DNA from: V1-33 sp039795165
Lineage (GTDB): Bacteria; Verrucomicrobiota; Verrucomicrobiia; Verrucomicrobiales; V1-33
Assembly (NCBI GenBank): GCA_039795165.1
Contig: JBDKER010000001.1
Span: 1 to 64,000 of the forward strand
DNA: 64,000 nucleotides
Direction of reading: 5' to 3'
Shown here: positions 9,048 to 18,284 of the stretch, piece after piece
Layout: each line of letters begins with the position of its first letter
Position numbering within the stretch: the first letter of the stretch is position 1
Program-made: the position numbers and the translations under genes
Notes under the pieces: generated by a model
The model's input: the letters and a program-made list of their open reading frames with translations, nothing else
What the model was told of the DNA's origin: nothing
Databases searched by the model: none

Positions 9048-9980
9048 GTGACTCGCGTGACAAACCGTTTCTTTTCTCGGGCCGCTGCCTGCTTTCTCCT
9101 TCCGGTGTTCGTCTGGCTGCTGGCCACCACGGCGGGGCGCGCTCAGGAAAAACCCGCGGCTGCGCCGCCCGCCGCAGCGGAAGGAACACCCGCGGCCAAT
9201 GCCGCATCCCCCGCCCGCCCCGCCGCTGCTCCAACCCCAGCCGGCTACCGTCTCGCGGTAGGCGACTCCGTCCAGCTCAGTGTCTTCAATGAGCCATCGC
9301 TCGAGGCCCAGCGCACCATCACTTCCGCCGGGGAAGTTTCCTTCTATCTGATCGGAAATGTCAAAATCGCCGGAAAATCGGTGGGCGCCGCCGAGGAAAT
9401 GATCCGGGAACTCTATGACCGGGATTATCTTGTGAATCCGAAGGTGACGCTGACGGTTACCGGCTACGCGGCCCAGTTCGCCACGGTGACGGGAGCGGTT
9501 TCCAAGCCTGGGAGCGTGTCTGTTCCCGTGGAAGGCCGCTTCGATCTCCTTGATGCCATTGCCGCAGCGGGGGGAGCCACGGAAAAGGCCGACCTGCGCC
9601 TCGTCACGCTCCGCCGCAAGGGGTCCTCGGAAACCGTGCGCATCAATGCCGCCGCCCTGCAGAACGACCCCGCCGGAGCGCCCGTCATCCGCCCCGGCGA
9701 TGGCATCAGCATCGGCCTGCGCGTCGACCAGTTCATCAATGTCGTCGGCGAAGTAAACCGCCCCGGGCAGATCCGCTTCCCCACCGATGAGAAACTCGAT
9801 GTCATCACCGCCATCACCATGGCGGGCGACTTCAGCCGCTTCGCCAAGACATCCGATATCACCATCATGCGCGCCGGACGGGTCATCCCGGTCGATGGGG
9901 CCGCCATCAGCCGCGGCGAAGCCCCCACGGTCCCGCTCCAACCCGGCGATACCGTCAAGGTGGGCCGACGGCGCATCTGA
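9048..9980 (+). CDS. Wza-type polysaccharide export protein (Poly_export plus SLBB)
   Basis: 310 aa from a GTG start; a second in-frame GTG three codons later is an alternative. A signal peptide (hydrophobic residues about 12-30, cleavage near GRAQ) is followed by an Ala/Pro linker. The polysaccharide export domain starts at about 65 with YRLAVGDSVQLSVF. Two SLBB-like beta-grasp segments follow (about 145-205 and 230-300, with ATVTGAVSKPG and VNVVGEVNRPG-like turns). No lipobox cysteine is visible, so it is a non-lipidated or differently anchored relative of Wza. It should form the periplasmic/outer-membrane channel that works with the Wzc-like protein encoded next. The candidate operator at 8998-9013 lies just upstream. 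Confidence 0.9.
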   Translation: MTRVTNRFFSRAAACFLLPVFVWLLATTAGRAQEKPAAAPPAAAEGTPAANAASPARPAAAPTPAGYRLAVGDSVQLSVFNEPSLEAQRTITSAGEVSFYLIGNVKIAGKSVGAAEEMIRELYDRDYLVNPKVTLTVTGYAAQFATVTGAVSKPGSVSVPVEGRFDLLDAIAAAGGATEKADLRLVTLRRKGSSETVRINAAALQNDPAGAPVIRPGDGISIGLRVDQFINVVGEVNRPGQIRFPTDEKLDVITAITMAGDFSRFAKTSDITIMRAGRVIPVDGAAISRGEAPTVPLQPGDTVKVGRRRI

Positions 9981-10168
9981 TTTTCCTTTCCGGGGCCTGC
10001 ACTCCCGCATGGCCCTGCTCCATCTCCTACCACACCCGATACAGACCCATGGCCGCTCCCGGTTGCCATCGGAATGGCCCTGATTCCGCCCTGCAAGGTG
10101 AGCCCCACGCCCACCATGTGCGGCAGCTTGCTTTTCCCTGATCTTCTGACCATCGGTTAATTACCTTC

Positions 10169-12385
10169 ATGGACGATTTCTCCGACAACGACGAACTGCG
10201 CGACCCCACGGGCCTGCGGGCCCGCAACCTCCTCGGGGAATTGCTTTCGGCCCTTCTCGGCCGCTGGCACTGGATCGCCCTCCTCAGCGCACTCACCCTC
10301 GGGCTGGCCCACTACTACCTCTCGGTCGCTCCCAAGAATTACGAATCGACCGCAGCCGTCCAGGTCAAAACCAGCGGTGCCAGCTCAGTCGTCGTCACCA
10401 ATCCCACGGAGCGCGCAGCGGCTTCGGAACTCGACCTCAAATCGGTCGACGCCATCAACACGATCATCGGGAAGTTCAATACGTTTTCCCTGATTCAGAC
10501 CATGCTGGAGGACAATCCGGACCTGCTCACGGATCCGGATCTCCTGCCGGCAGAGGCCAACTGGACGCCGGTGTGGCTGGCACCGCCCCCGGAACGGACG
10601 CTCTATTCATTGCCACCCGCTCCCGCCGAAGGTGACACCACCAGTCCAGCGGCGAGTCGCTACCGCGAAGAACTCACCGCCCTCGCCCGCAGGCTGGCGA
10701 GCCCGGTGAGCCGCCTCTACAAGGTGGCAGCCCGCCGCGCCAGCCGCATCGTCGACATCAAGGTCAATCACACGAATCCCGGCATGGCCCGCCGCCTCGC
10801 GGATGCCATCGTGGAAACGTACATCAAAATCCACGTGGACCGGCGCTCAGGGCGCACGGAATCCGCCCTCGAAACGATTCAGCGGGAAACGGAAAAGGCC
10901 CAGGACGATCTCCAGGAATCCCAGAATGCCCTCGCGGCCTACCGCACGGCCCTCACGCTGGTGGAACAGCTCAAGGACCAGGAGACCAAACTGGCATCCC
11001 TCCTCCTCCGCTACCGGGACAAGCACCCGGACGTCATCAGTAGCCGCAAACTCCTCGAGGATGTCCAGACGAACTTCCTGCGCGAATTCGACGCGGCCCG
11101 CCAGTCGGCAGCCGACCGCAAGTACTGGGAAACGGTCCAGCTCCAGGCGTCGGGTGGAGCCCGTGAAGACGCGGTCAAGGAAGCCATCCGCCTCCTGCAG
11201 GCCCGCAGCGAGGTCCTCACCAGCGAAATCCAGAACCGGACCCAGACCTACAATATTCTCCTCACTCAGAAGGCGGGGGCCGATGTCTCCAAGGAAGACA
11301 AGGAAGCCGAAATCCTTCCCATCGAACCAGCCCGCGAAGGCATCCTCACCAAGCCCCGCCCCTCCCTCATCTACGCCGCCGGAGCCATGGCCGGTCTCAT
11401 GCTCGGCGGGGCCCTCGCACTCCTCCTCACAAAGCTCGACAACAAGATCCACACGGTCTCGGACCTCGAACGTGCCACGGGGGCTCCCGTCCTCGCTTCC
11501 ATCGCCGCCGTCCGCCGCAAGGTCCTCGCAGAACAGGCAGCCGCCTCGGCCAAGGAAAAATCCACGGACAACGATGCGCCCCCCCTGACATGGGCCCCGG
11601 AACTCTTCTTCCGCGACAACGGCTCCCGCACGGTCGAAGCCGAAATGATCCGCAACCTCCGCACTTCCATCATCCTCCTCGGCCCCGCGGAAACCACCAA
11701 AGTCATCCTCTTCACCTCCGCCCTCCCCGCCGAAGGCAAATCGTTCGTCAGCTCAAACATCGCCGCCTCCTTCGCCATGTCGGGAGCCCGTACGGTCCTC
11801 GTCGACCTCGACCTCCGCCGCCCCCGCCAGCAGAACATGTTCGGTACCGACCGCAAAAAGGGCACCGGGGTCGCCGATGTCCTCGCTTCCCAGTGCAAAT
11901 TGTCGGACGCCCTCCATCCCTCGGGCCTCGAGAATCTCACGCTCTTCCTCGCAGGCACCCACGCCCCCAACCCCGCCGAACTCCTCAATTCCCAGCGACT
12001 CAAGGACGTCATCGCCGCGCTCAGCAAACACTTCGACCGCGTCATCGTCGATACCGCCCCGCTCCTCCCAGTCTCGGATACCCGCCTCATCGCCAAACTC
12101 GCAGATACCTGCATCCTCGTCTCCGGTGCCGAGAAAACCCCCAAGGGTGCCATCCTCCGCGCCCTCGATCTCCTCGGCTGGGACCCCCAGAATCCCGCAA
12201 AATCAAAAATCGGTGGCTGCGTCCTCAACGGGACCATCGAATCCCGCCGCAATCTCGGCTACAATTACTCGTACGGATACTACGGGAAGTACGGCGGATA
12301 TGGCAAAAAGTACGGCTCCGTCTACGGCGACGACGCCGAGGACGAAAAAACAGAAAAGAAACGCCGCCCCAAGGGCTCCCGCTGA
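10169..12385 (+). CDS. Wzc/GumC-type chain-length regulator with CpsD-like tyrosine kinase
   Basis: 738 aa. A Wzz-type chain-length domain is bounded by membrane helices at about 32-54 and 399-421, with a long helical periplasmic region between them. A BY-kinase domain follows, with Walker A ALPAEGKSFVSSN (near 516-528), Walker A' VLVDLDLRRP, and Walker B VIVDTAPL. The C-terminal tail (695-719) carries nine tyrosines (698, 700, 702, 704, 705, 708, 711, 715, 719), the usual autophosphorylation cluster. It probably sets polymer length and couples polymerisation to the Wza-like channel encoded upstream. A 188-nt gap separates the two genes, so it may have its own promoter. Kinase and chain-length domains are fused, as is usual in Gram-negative bacteria. 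Confidence 0.93.
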   Translation: MDDFSDNDELRDPTGLRARNLLGELLSALLGRWHWIALLSALTLGLAHYYLSVAPKNYESTAAVQVKTSGASSVVVTNPTERAAASELDLKSVDAINTIIGKFNTFSLIQTMLEDNPDLLTDPDLLPAEANWTPVWLAPPPERTLYSLPPAPAEGDTTSPAASRYREELTALARRLASPVSRLYKVAARRASRIVDIKVNHTNPGMARRLADAIVETYIKIHVDRRSGRTESALETIQRETEKAQDDLQESQNALAAYRTALTLVEQLKDQETKLASLLLRYRDKHPDVISSRKLLEDVQTNFLREFDAARQSAADRKYWETVQLQASGGAREDAVKEAIRLLQARSEVLTSEIQNRTQTYNILLTQKAGADVSKEDKEAEILPIEPAREGILTKPRPSLIYAAGAMAGLMLGGALALLLTKLDNKIHTVSDLERATGAPVLASIAAVRRKVLAEQAAASAKEKSTDNDAPPLTWAPELFFRDNGSRTVEAEMIRNLRTSIILLGPAETTKVILFTSALPAEGKSFVSSNIAASFAMSGARTVLVDLDLRRPRQQNMFGTDRKKGTGVADVLASQCKLSDALHPSGLENLTLFLAGTHAPNPAELLNSQRLKDVIAALSKHFDRVIVDTAPLLPVSDTRLIAKLADTCILVSGAEKTPKGAILRALDLLGWDPQNPAKSKIGGCVLNGTIESRRNLGYNYSYGYYGKYGGYGKKYGSVYGDDAEDEKTEKKRRPKGSR

Positions 12386-12553
12386 TCCTCCTCACGGAAT
12401 CCCGCCACGGAAGTCTCCAGCCCTGCGCTCCGGTCCCTTCTCGGATCACCACAACCCCCTCAGGCCCAAAGAGCCACCACCTGCTCACAACCCGCAGTTT
12501 CCCTTGGACTTTTCCTCCGCCCGCCGCTCTCTTGCGACCCCGCTTTCCCACTC

Positions 12554-13654
12554 ATGAAGACCGCTCTCATCACTGGAATCACCGGCCAAGACGGTTCCTA
12601 CCTCGCCGAATTCCTCCTCGAAAAAGGCTACACCGTCCACGGCATCAAACGACGCTCCAGCCTCTTCAATACCTCCAGAGTCGATCACCTCTACGAGGAC
12701 CCCCACAGCGATAATCCACGCTTCCACCTCCATTACGGCGACCTCAGCGACACCAGCAACCTCATCCGCATCGTCCAGGAAACCCAGCCAGACGAAATCT
12801 ATAACCTCGGAGCCATGAGCCACGTCGCCGTCAGCTTCGAAAGCCCGGAATACACCGCCGACGTCGACGCCATCGGTACCCTCCGCCTCCTCGAAGCCAT
12901 CCGCATCCTCGGCCTCCAGAAGAAAACCAGATTCTACCAGGCCTCCACCTCCGAACTCTACGGCCTCGTCCAGGAATCCCCACAAAAGGAATCCACCCCC
13001 TTCTACCCTCGCAGCCCCTACGCCGTCGCCAAACTCTACGCCTACTGGATCGTCGTCAATTACCGCGAAGCCTACGGCCTCTACGCCTGCAACGGCATCC
13101 TCTTCAATCACGAAAGCCCCAGACGCGGCGAAACCTTCGTCACCCGCAAAATCACCCGCGGCCTCGCCCACATCGCCACAGGCCTCGAATCCTGCCTCCA
13201 CATGGGCAATATCGACTCCCTCCGCGACTGGGGACACGCCCGCGACTACGTCCGCATGCAGTGGCTCATGCTCCAACAGGACCAGCCAGACGACTTCGTC
13301 ATCGCCACAGGCATCCAATACTCCGTCCGCCAGTTCATCACATGGGCCGCCGAAGAACTCGGCATCACCCTCGCCTTCCAGGGCTCCGGGGTCGACGAAA
13401 CCGCCACCGTCACCAAAGTCACCGGCAACCTCGCCCCTGCCGTCAAACCAGGCGACGTCATCCTCCGCATCGACCCTCGCTACTTCCGCCCCACCGAAGT
13501 GGAAACGCTGCTCGGCGACCCCTCCAAAGCCAAAGCAAAACTCGGCTGGTCCCCGGAAATCACTGTCCAGCAAATGTGCCGCGAAATGGTCCTCTCCGAC
13601 CTCACCGACGCTCAAAATACCGCCATGCTCAGAAATCATAGGGCGGGGGAATAA
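12554..13654 (+). CDS. gmd: GDP-mannose 4,6-dehydratase
   Basis: 366 aa, typical length. It converts GDP-D-mannose to GDP-4-dehydro-6-deoxy-D-mannose in the cytoplasm. The NADP-binding GITGQDGSYLAE motif is at about 8-19, followed by the family-specific KRRSSLFNT segment. The catalytic STSELYG lies near 131-137, and Y156-x3-K160 in SPYAVAKLYAYW completes the active site. No GDP-fucose synthase, Rmd or Per gene is present in the window, so the final sugar (fucose, rhamnose or perosamine series) cannot be named. Codon use is strikingly C-rich on the coding strand. Confidence 0.96.
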   Translation: MKTALITGITGQDGSYLAEFLLEKGYTVHGIKRRSSLFNTSRVDHLYEDPHSDNPRFHLHYGDLSDTSNLIRIVQETQPDEIYNLGAMSHVAVSFESPEYTADVDAIGTLRLLEAIRILGLQKKTRFYQASTSELYGLVQESPQKESTPFYPRSPYAVAKLYAYWIVVNYREAYGLYACNGILFNHESPRRGETFVTRKITRGLAHIATGLESCLHMGNIDSLRDWGHARDYVRMQWLMLQQDQPDDFVIATGIQYSVRQFITWAAEELGITLAFQGSGVDETATVTKVTGNLAPAVKPGDVILRIDPRYFRPTEVETLLGDPSKAKAKLGWSPEITVQQMCREMVLSDLTDAQNTAMLRNHRAGE

Positions 13655-13727
13655 AAGGGGCAGGGGGGACATGTAGAAGGCCACTCCGGGTTAGTTCCCG
13701 GAGAACCACCTGCGGCCACTGACCGCC

Positions 13728-13764
13728 GGGACCTTCGACTGCGGCGCAGCGAAGCGTTCCGGAA
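13728..13764 (-). repeat. Dispersed intergenic repeat, copy 1
   Basis: Read on the minus strand it contains TTCCGGAACGCTTCGCTGCG followed by CCGCAGTCGAAGG. The central CTTCG-CTGCG-C-CGCAG-T-CGAAG can fold into a hairpin of about 10 bp. The same element occurs at 31541-31586 and 52364-52409 on the plus strand, and perhaps at 28327-28370. The rest of the 226-nt gap (13655-13880) shows nothing else I can name. Confidence 0.6.
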
Positions 13765-13880
13765 GGGAGCCCGGCACCCGCGCAGCCGCTCATCCAACCA
13801 AGTTGGATTCCGGAGCCGCTGCCGGGACCAGTCCTTCAACAGGCTCCACCGGTCTCGGAAAGCATAAGACCCGTCTCCCC

Positions 13881-15383
13881 ATGAGCAAAACTAGAAAGGG
13901 TGTGCTCAATGTGGTCTCAGCCCTGCTGGACCAAATGCTCGGGGTCGTCACCAATCTCCTCATCACCCCAGCAATCCTTGCGGGTATCGGCCCCGTGGCC
14001 TTTGGATTCTGGGAGTTTGCGAGAAACAACGTCGCACAGCTTGGCGTACTCGATGGACGCAGTGCCGAAGTGCTTAAATGGAAACTCGCAGCCACCAGCG
14101 AAACAGCCTCCGCTCAGGAACGTCAGCAGGACTTCGGAGCCGCCCTTCTCAGTTTCCTTGCCTTCCTGCCGCTGCTGCTGATTGGTTTCGCCCTTCTTAT
14201 CTGGGTGGCCCCGTCGCTCGGGATAGCATGCGACCTCCCGCCAACCACGGTGCGCTGGGTCACCGCTCTCCTCGCGCTCAACGCTCTCATCATCTCAGTC
14301 ACCGCGTTCTGGCAGGGCATCCTCCGCGGGATGAACCTCGCATACAAAAGGATGGGACTGAGGGGTCTCATCACAATCTCGGGTGGCATCGCTTCATGGC
14401 TGACCGTCACCCGCGGCGGTGGCCTCGTTCAGTTGGCCCTCATACTCATCGCCACTTCGGTCGTCAATGGGATCTCCCTCTACGTTGTCCTCCGCAGGAC
14501 CCTTAAGTGGTTCGGGCTGTCCCGACCAACCCGCGCCAATTTCAAATCCACCCTCCGCCAAAGCACATGGTTCAGCGTTTGGGTTTTCATCGGAACCACC
14601 CTCGGCAGCGCAGATATCCTGCTCGCGGGACTCATGCTCGGTGCCGCCACCATTACGGACTACACGGTCTGCCGCTACTTCTCTCTCCTCATTCCCGTTT
14701 TCTCCTCGACCGCCTTCTCAGCCATCCTGCCCGGCATCGCCAGCGAAATCGGCAAGAAGAACATGACGCGCGTCCTCGACCTCTACACCGAAGCTGCCAC
14801 CGTCGGTCGCTGGATCGGTCTCGCCTTCTGCATCCCAGCACTCCTTGTAAATGAAGCCTTCGTGACCCTCTGGGTCGGCCCGAGCCACTACCTCGGGCCC
14901 GCCACCAACTTCCTCATTTCCCTGGCTACCTATCAGGCCTTCATCAACGGCCAGGACAGCGCCTTCCTCGATATCCTCCTTTCCATGCGCGAGAAGATCA
15001 TAATGAGTGTGATCTCTCTGATCATCTTTCTCGTCGCAGCGCTCGCACTGGTTCCCTCCCACGGAATCATGGGCATGTGCCTCGCTCTCGTCATCAGCCG
15101 ACTCTTCCTCCAAATCGTCTATCCAAACATCATCACAAAGGCTGTTCATGCCACCGCAAGCACTGCCCGCGCTCTACGCTGGAAATCCCTGATCCCCTTC
15201 ACCATCCTCGGAATAGTGGCCCTCATGCAGACGCAACTGCCCATGCCCTCATCATGGCTCACAACCATCACCGCAGGCACCGCCGCCTTCATCGCCGCAC
15301 TCATCTTCACCCTGCCCATCTGCGTCGATCGCGCCTACCGCTCGCGCCTGCTTAAGCGCTCCAAAGCACTCGTCGGATTGTGA
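13881..15383 (+). CDS. Wzx-type oligosaccharide flippase
   Basis: 500 aa from ATG 13881; the frame is open upstream to a TTG at 13803 but without a membrane-protein-like start. About 12-14 hydrophobic helices are spread over the full length with short charged loops. The N-terminal KGVLNVVSALLDQMLGVVTNLLITP resembles the start of polysaccharide-transporter (PST/MATE-like) flippases. It probably flips lipid-linked repeat units across the inner membrane before polymerisation by a Wzy-type enzyme. It overlaps the next gene by a GTGA junction, so the two are translationally linked. Alternative: another PST-family exporter with the same fold. Confidence 0.85.
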   Translation: MSKTRKGVLNVVSALLDQMLGVVTNLLITPAILAGIGPVAFGFWEFARNNVAQLGVLDGRSAEVLKWKLAATSETASAQERQQDFGAALLSFLAFLPLLLIGFALLIWVAPSLGIACDLPPTTVRWVTALLALNALIISVTAFWQGILRGMNLAYKRMGLRGLITISGGIASWLTVTRGGGLVQLALILIATSVVNGISLYVVLRRTLKWFGLSRPTRANFKSTLRQSTWFSVWVFIGTTLGSADILLAGLMLGAATITDYTVCRYFSLLIPVFSSTAFSAILPGIASEIGKKNMTRVLDLYTEAATVGRWIGLAFCIPALLVNEAFVTLWVGPSHYLGPATNFLISLATYQAFINGQDSAFLDILLSMREKIIMSVISLIIFLVAALALVPSHGIMGMCLALVISRLFLQIVYPNIITKAVHATASTARALRWKSLIPFTILGIVALMQTQLPMPSSWLTTITAGTAAFIAALIFTLPICVDRAYRSRLLKRSKALVGL

Positions 15384-17305
15384 CCAGCACAACAGACCAT
15401 ACCTTCAAGGAGCCGACCCCGGCCCACATCGCGTTCCGTCCAGATATCCAGGGAATGCGCGCAGTAGCCGTCGTCGCGGTCATCCTCTTCCACATCCACC
15501 CAAACGTCCTCAAAGGAGGCTTCGTCGGAGTAGACATCTTTTTCGTAATCAGTGGGTTCGTCATGGGCCGCCTCGTCTACCGCGAAGTCTCCGAACACCG
15601 CTTCTCATGGAGGAAATTCATCCTCCGCCGAATCCGCAGAATCATGCCGGCCCTGCTGGCCATGATCATAGCTGTAACGTCCCTCCTGCCTTTCATCGTC
15701 GGACCCGAACGCGCCGTTGGGCAGGCAAAAGTAGCACTCGCCGCCGTCTTCGGTGTTTCCAATGTCCCCCTATGGATCACGATGAAATACTTCGGCCCGT
15801 CAGCCGAAACCCACACCTTCCTCCACACATGGAGCCTCGCTGTCGAGGAACAATTCTATCTCATCCTTCCCCTGCTACTTCTCTGGATCACCAGAAAACA
15901 GCCCGCCAGAATCATTGAAATCCTCCTCGCGGGCACCGCCATCTCCCTCGCTGCCGCACAACTCGTACTCAACACTCTATACCAGACCGGTGCCTTCTAC
16001 CTGATCCCCTTCCGCGCATGGGAACTGGGCCTCGGTCTCGTTGCCGCCATCTCCGCCGACCATGGCGCGTTCCAATCCCTCTCGAGACGGACCAGAGAGT
16101 CGATCGCATGGCTCGGCACGGCAGCCATCGCCGCAAGCCTGCTCCTGCTCAGCGAGGCTTCCCTCTTCCCAGGTCTGTCCGCATTGCCCGCTTGCCTAGG
16201 CACCTGCCTTCTCCTCGCCACAGGACCATCTGCATCCGTCTCCAGAGTACTCTCCGCACGTCCGCTGCTCTGGATCGGCGGAATCTCCTACAGCCTCTAC
16301 CTCTGGCATGTCCCATGCCTCGCCATCACCAGAATCATCACCGAAAAAGACCTCACCCCGGCATCCGCCTGCGCCGCTATCGCCGCAACCCTAGCCCTCA
16401 GCATCACGTCGTTCTACCTCATCGAACAGCCCTTCCGCGCCCAACAGCGCCAACTCACGGCCAGACACGCAAGGGCACTGGTCACCCTCTTCGTCACCGC
16501 TGTACTACTGCCCCTTTCCATCATCACCTCCGATGGAATGGCCTTCCGCTACTCCCCTGAACAACGCAAAAAGTTTAATGAAATCTCACCTCGCGCACAC
16601 TATCACTACGTAGTCGACCTTTTCAATAGTCACAACGTGCGGCGCCGGTCTTACACTGAGAACAACGGCGTCAAAGTACTCGTGGCAGGTGATTCATTTG
16701 CCCAAGACTTTGTGAACATTCTTCACGAAGCCAAGTATCTTGAGAAAAACTGTGTGAGGACATTGTATATACCCGCTATCTGTCAACCAATCTCCAGTAG
16801 GGAGGAGCTCCAAAGGCATCTGCCTCATAGGGACTTTCCAGTGTGTATCCAAAGAGACGCGATCTTCAAGGCTACCGATGTCTTCGGCGAGACCGACGTG
16901 GTGTTTCTTGCCGCTGACTGGCGCACGTGGTCCGCGCAACTGGTAGGCGAAACAGTGGCGTTCATACGGGCTGCGGGCTGTGCCAACGTTGTCATCGTGG
17001 GAACGAAGCGAATCCCGACACCAACCGACAGGATGATCATGAGGTCCGAATTCGAGGGAAAGTACTCGGATGATGTAGCTTCTGCCGAGAAAATAAATCG
17101 ACTGATCAGGGAAACGGCCCACGGAACGCCATTCATTGATATTATGGCCCAACTGTCTACTGTCTACGGGACAATCACTAATAAGGACTCGACAGACACC
17201 CTGCTCTCCTATGATGGGAAGCATCTAACGGAAAGCGGGGCGAAATTCATCGCTGCCGGCATCCGACTCGAGCTCGAGCGCGCGGTCGTCGGCCTCCAAC
17301 TTTGA
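15380..17305 (+). CDS. Acyltransferase-3 / SGNH polysaccharide O-acetyltransferase
   Basis: 641 aa from a GTG overlapping the upstream TGA. The N-terminal part (about 18-375) is an acyltransferase-3 membrane domain with RPDIQGMRAVAVVAVILFHI, the conserved GGFVGVDIFFVISGF segment and about ten helices. The C-terminal part is an SGNH esterase-like domain with the nucleophile motif AGDSFAQ (S439) and D612-x2-H615 (DGKH). This architecture (OafA/OatA type) transfers acetyl groups to surface glycans. Base composition changes abruptly near 16560: line 16381-16440 is 63% GC and line 16741-16800 is 42% GC. The change falls just before the SGNH domain, suggesting the C-terminal half was exchanged by recombination without breaking the frame. 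Confidence 0.9.
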   Translation: MTSTTDHTFKEPTPAHIAFRPDIQGMRAVAVVAVILFHIHPNVLKGGFVGVDIFFVISGFVMGRLVYREVSEHRFSWRKFILRRIRRIMPALLAMIIAVTSLLPFIVGPERAVGQAKVALAAVFGVSNVPLWITMKYFGPSAETHTFLHTWSLAVEEQFYLILPLLLLWITRKQPARIIEILLAGTAISLAAAQLVLNTLYQTGAFYLIPFRAWELGLGLVAAISADHGAFQSLSRRTRESIAWLGTAAIAASLLLLSEASLFPGLSALPACLGTCLLLATGPSASVSRVLSARPLLWIGGISYSLYLWHVPCLAITRIITEKDLTPASACAAIAATLALSITSFYLIEQPFRAQQRQLTARHARALVTLFVTAVLLPLSIITSDGMAFRYSPEQRKKFNEISPRAHYHYVVDLFNSHNVRRRSYTENNGVKVLVAGDSFAQDFVNILHEAKYLEKNCVRTLYIPAICQPISSREELQRHLPHRDFPVCIQRDAIFKATDVFGETDVVFLAADWRTWSAQLVGETVAFIRAAGCANVVIVGTKRIPTPTDRMIMRSEFEGKYSDDVASAEKINRLIRETAHGTPFIDIMAQLSTVYGTITNKDSTDTLLSYDGKHLTESGAKFIAAGIRLELERAVVGLQL

Positions 17306-17477
17306 GAGAACTCAGTGTCCCAGTTTTCTTGATACAATCATGTGCGGCATAGCCACACAACACCAAATGGAAACTTGCCCCAGCGCCGGACGGCAAGCAA
17401 AGCGCCCAATGGAATTCTGAATAATGGCAGGATGTCGGTTCGATTCTGTGACAAGTCGATAGCGCTAACGCTCCGGG

Positions 17478-17724
17478 ATGCTCATGACCGTAAAATCAAT
17501 TTCAGAGGCCTTTCCACAGTTTCATGGAAGCGACCCGTTCTGCCTGACGGAGCGGAACTTTGGCACAGGCGCAGGCCTAATTGCATTCACAACTGGGTGG
17601 TGAGTTCCCGTGGTTGCATCCTACTGGGAATCCAATGGTGCATTCCTTCACAATGCACGAAGGCCTCGGCCCCCACGATTATGCTGCAACCGTTCCGCAA
17701 TCAGGAATCCCAGACAACAAGTGA
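17478..17724 (+). pseudogene. Unidentified broken coding remnant
   Basis: A reading frame from 17478 gives 41 residues including PQFHGSDPFCLTERNFGTGA and ends at TGA 17601-17603 after TTGW. Read on past that stop, the same frame continues plausibly (VPVVASYWESNGAFLHN), then moves by one base into MHEGLGPHDYAATVPQSGIP, ending at TGA 17722-17724. The joined text looks protein-like, so I read it as one coding fragment with a nonsense mutation and a frameshift. I do not recognise the family. It lies beside transposase remnants, consistent with decay of an exchanged gene. Confidence 0.35.
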
Positions 17725-17820
17725 GGATGCGAAAGATTGAAAATCGGAACCTGCAGCGAAGCCTGGCAGCCTCGGAGCGCAGCGAGAACGGATTAAGAAA
17801 GCCAAAACGGGGAGGGAAGG

Positions 17821-18060
17821 CAGAACGCCTATATTGAACGCTTCAACCGGACCTTCCGGCGCGAGGTCCTTGATGCGCACGTGTTCACCTCCCTAATTGA
17901 AGTCCGCGAGATCGTCCACGAATGGATGACAACCTACAACGAAGAGCGCCCCCATGAAGCCCTCGGCAATGTGCCCCCGAGCATCTTTAGCCAGCAGAAG
18001 GCACGAACCAAAACCGAACCATTGCCCGCCCCTGACTCTACTTATGAACTGTTCGGTTGA
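17821..18060 (+). pseudogene. IS3-family transposase (OrfB), C-terminal remnant
   Basis: 79 codons plus stop read QNAYIERFNRTFRREVLDAH, then a segment with WMTTYNEERPHEAL, which is the end of the DDE integrase domain of IS3-group OrfB, including the last catalytic Glu of FRREV. No start codon, N-terminal DD residues or OrfA are present upstream, where the frame loses similarity at 17820. It is therefore a decayed insertion. It abuts the IS630 remnant at 18060/18061, so one element was probably cut by arrival or deletion of the other. Confidence 0.85.
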
Positions 18061-18234
18061 CCGGGAGGCTTTCACCTCCATGCGTGCTATCCACTTGTAC
18101 CAGGTAGTCCGGGCCATGCGGTAACTGGCCATGACACTGGAAATATCCTCGCCCGCCATGACCCGGGCGACCGCATCCATGCGGATCGTCTCCATCGTCC
18201 TGGGATCCAGAGTCCGGCCATCACGCTTATTCAT
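18061..18234 (-). pseudogene. IS630-like transposase, N-terminal remnant
   Basis: On the minus strand an ATG at 18234 starts MNKRDGRTLDPRTMETIRMD followed by a helix-turn-helix with SSVMASYRMARTTWYKWIAR. This is typical of the first 55 residues of IS630-type transposases. Similarity stops near 18065 where the sequence joins the IS3 remnant on the other strand; the open frame continues only as its antisense. The catalytic domain is absent, so the gene is dead. It marks the left side of the low-GC polysaccharide block. Confidence 0.7.
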
Positions 18235-18284
18235 GCTGCCAGCCTATCAGACGTCGCCCAAGTGCCTACCGGATTAGTAAAATC

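Noticed and set aside
17342..17740. 132-codon open frame in the transposase-remnant gap
   Set aside because: No signal, domain or ribosome site; neighbouring frames give more protein-like text.
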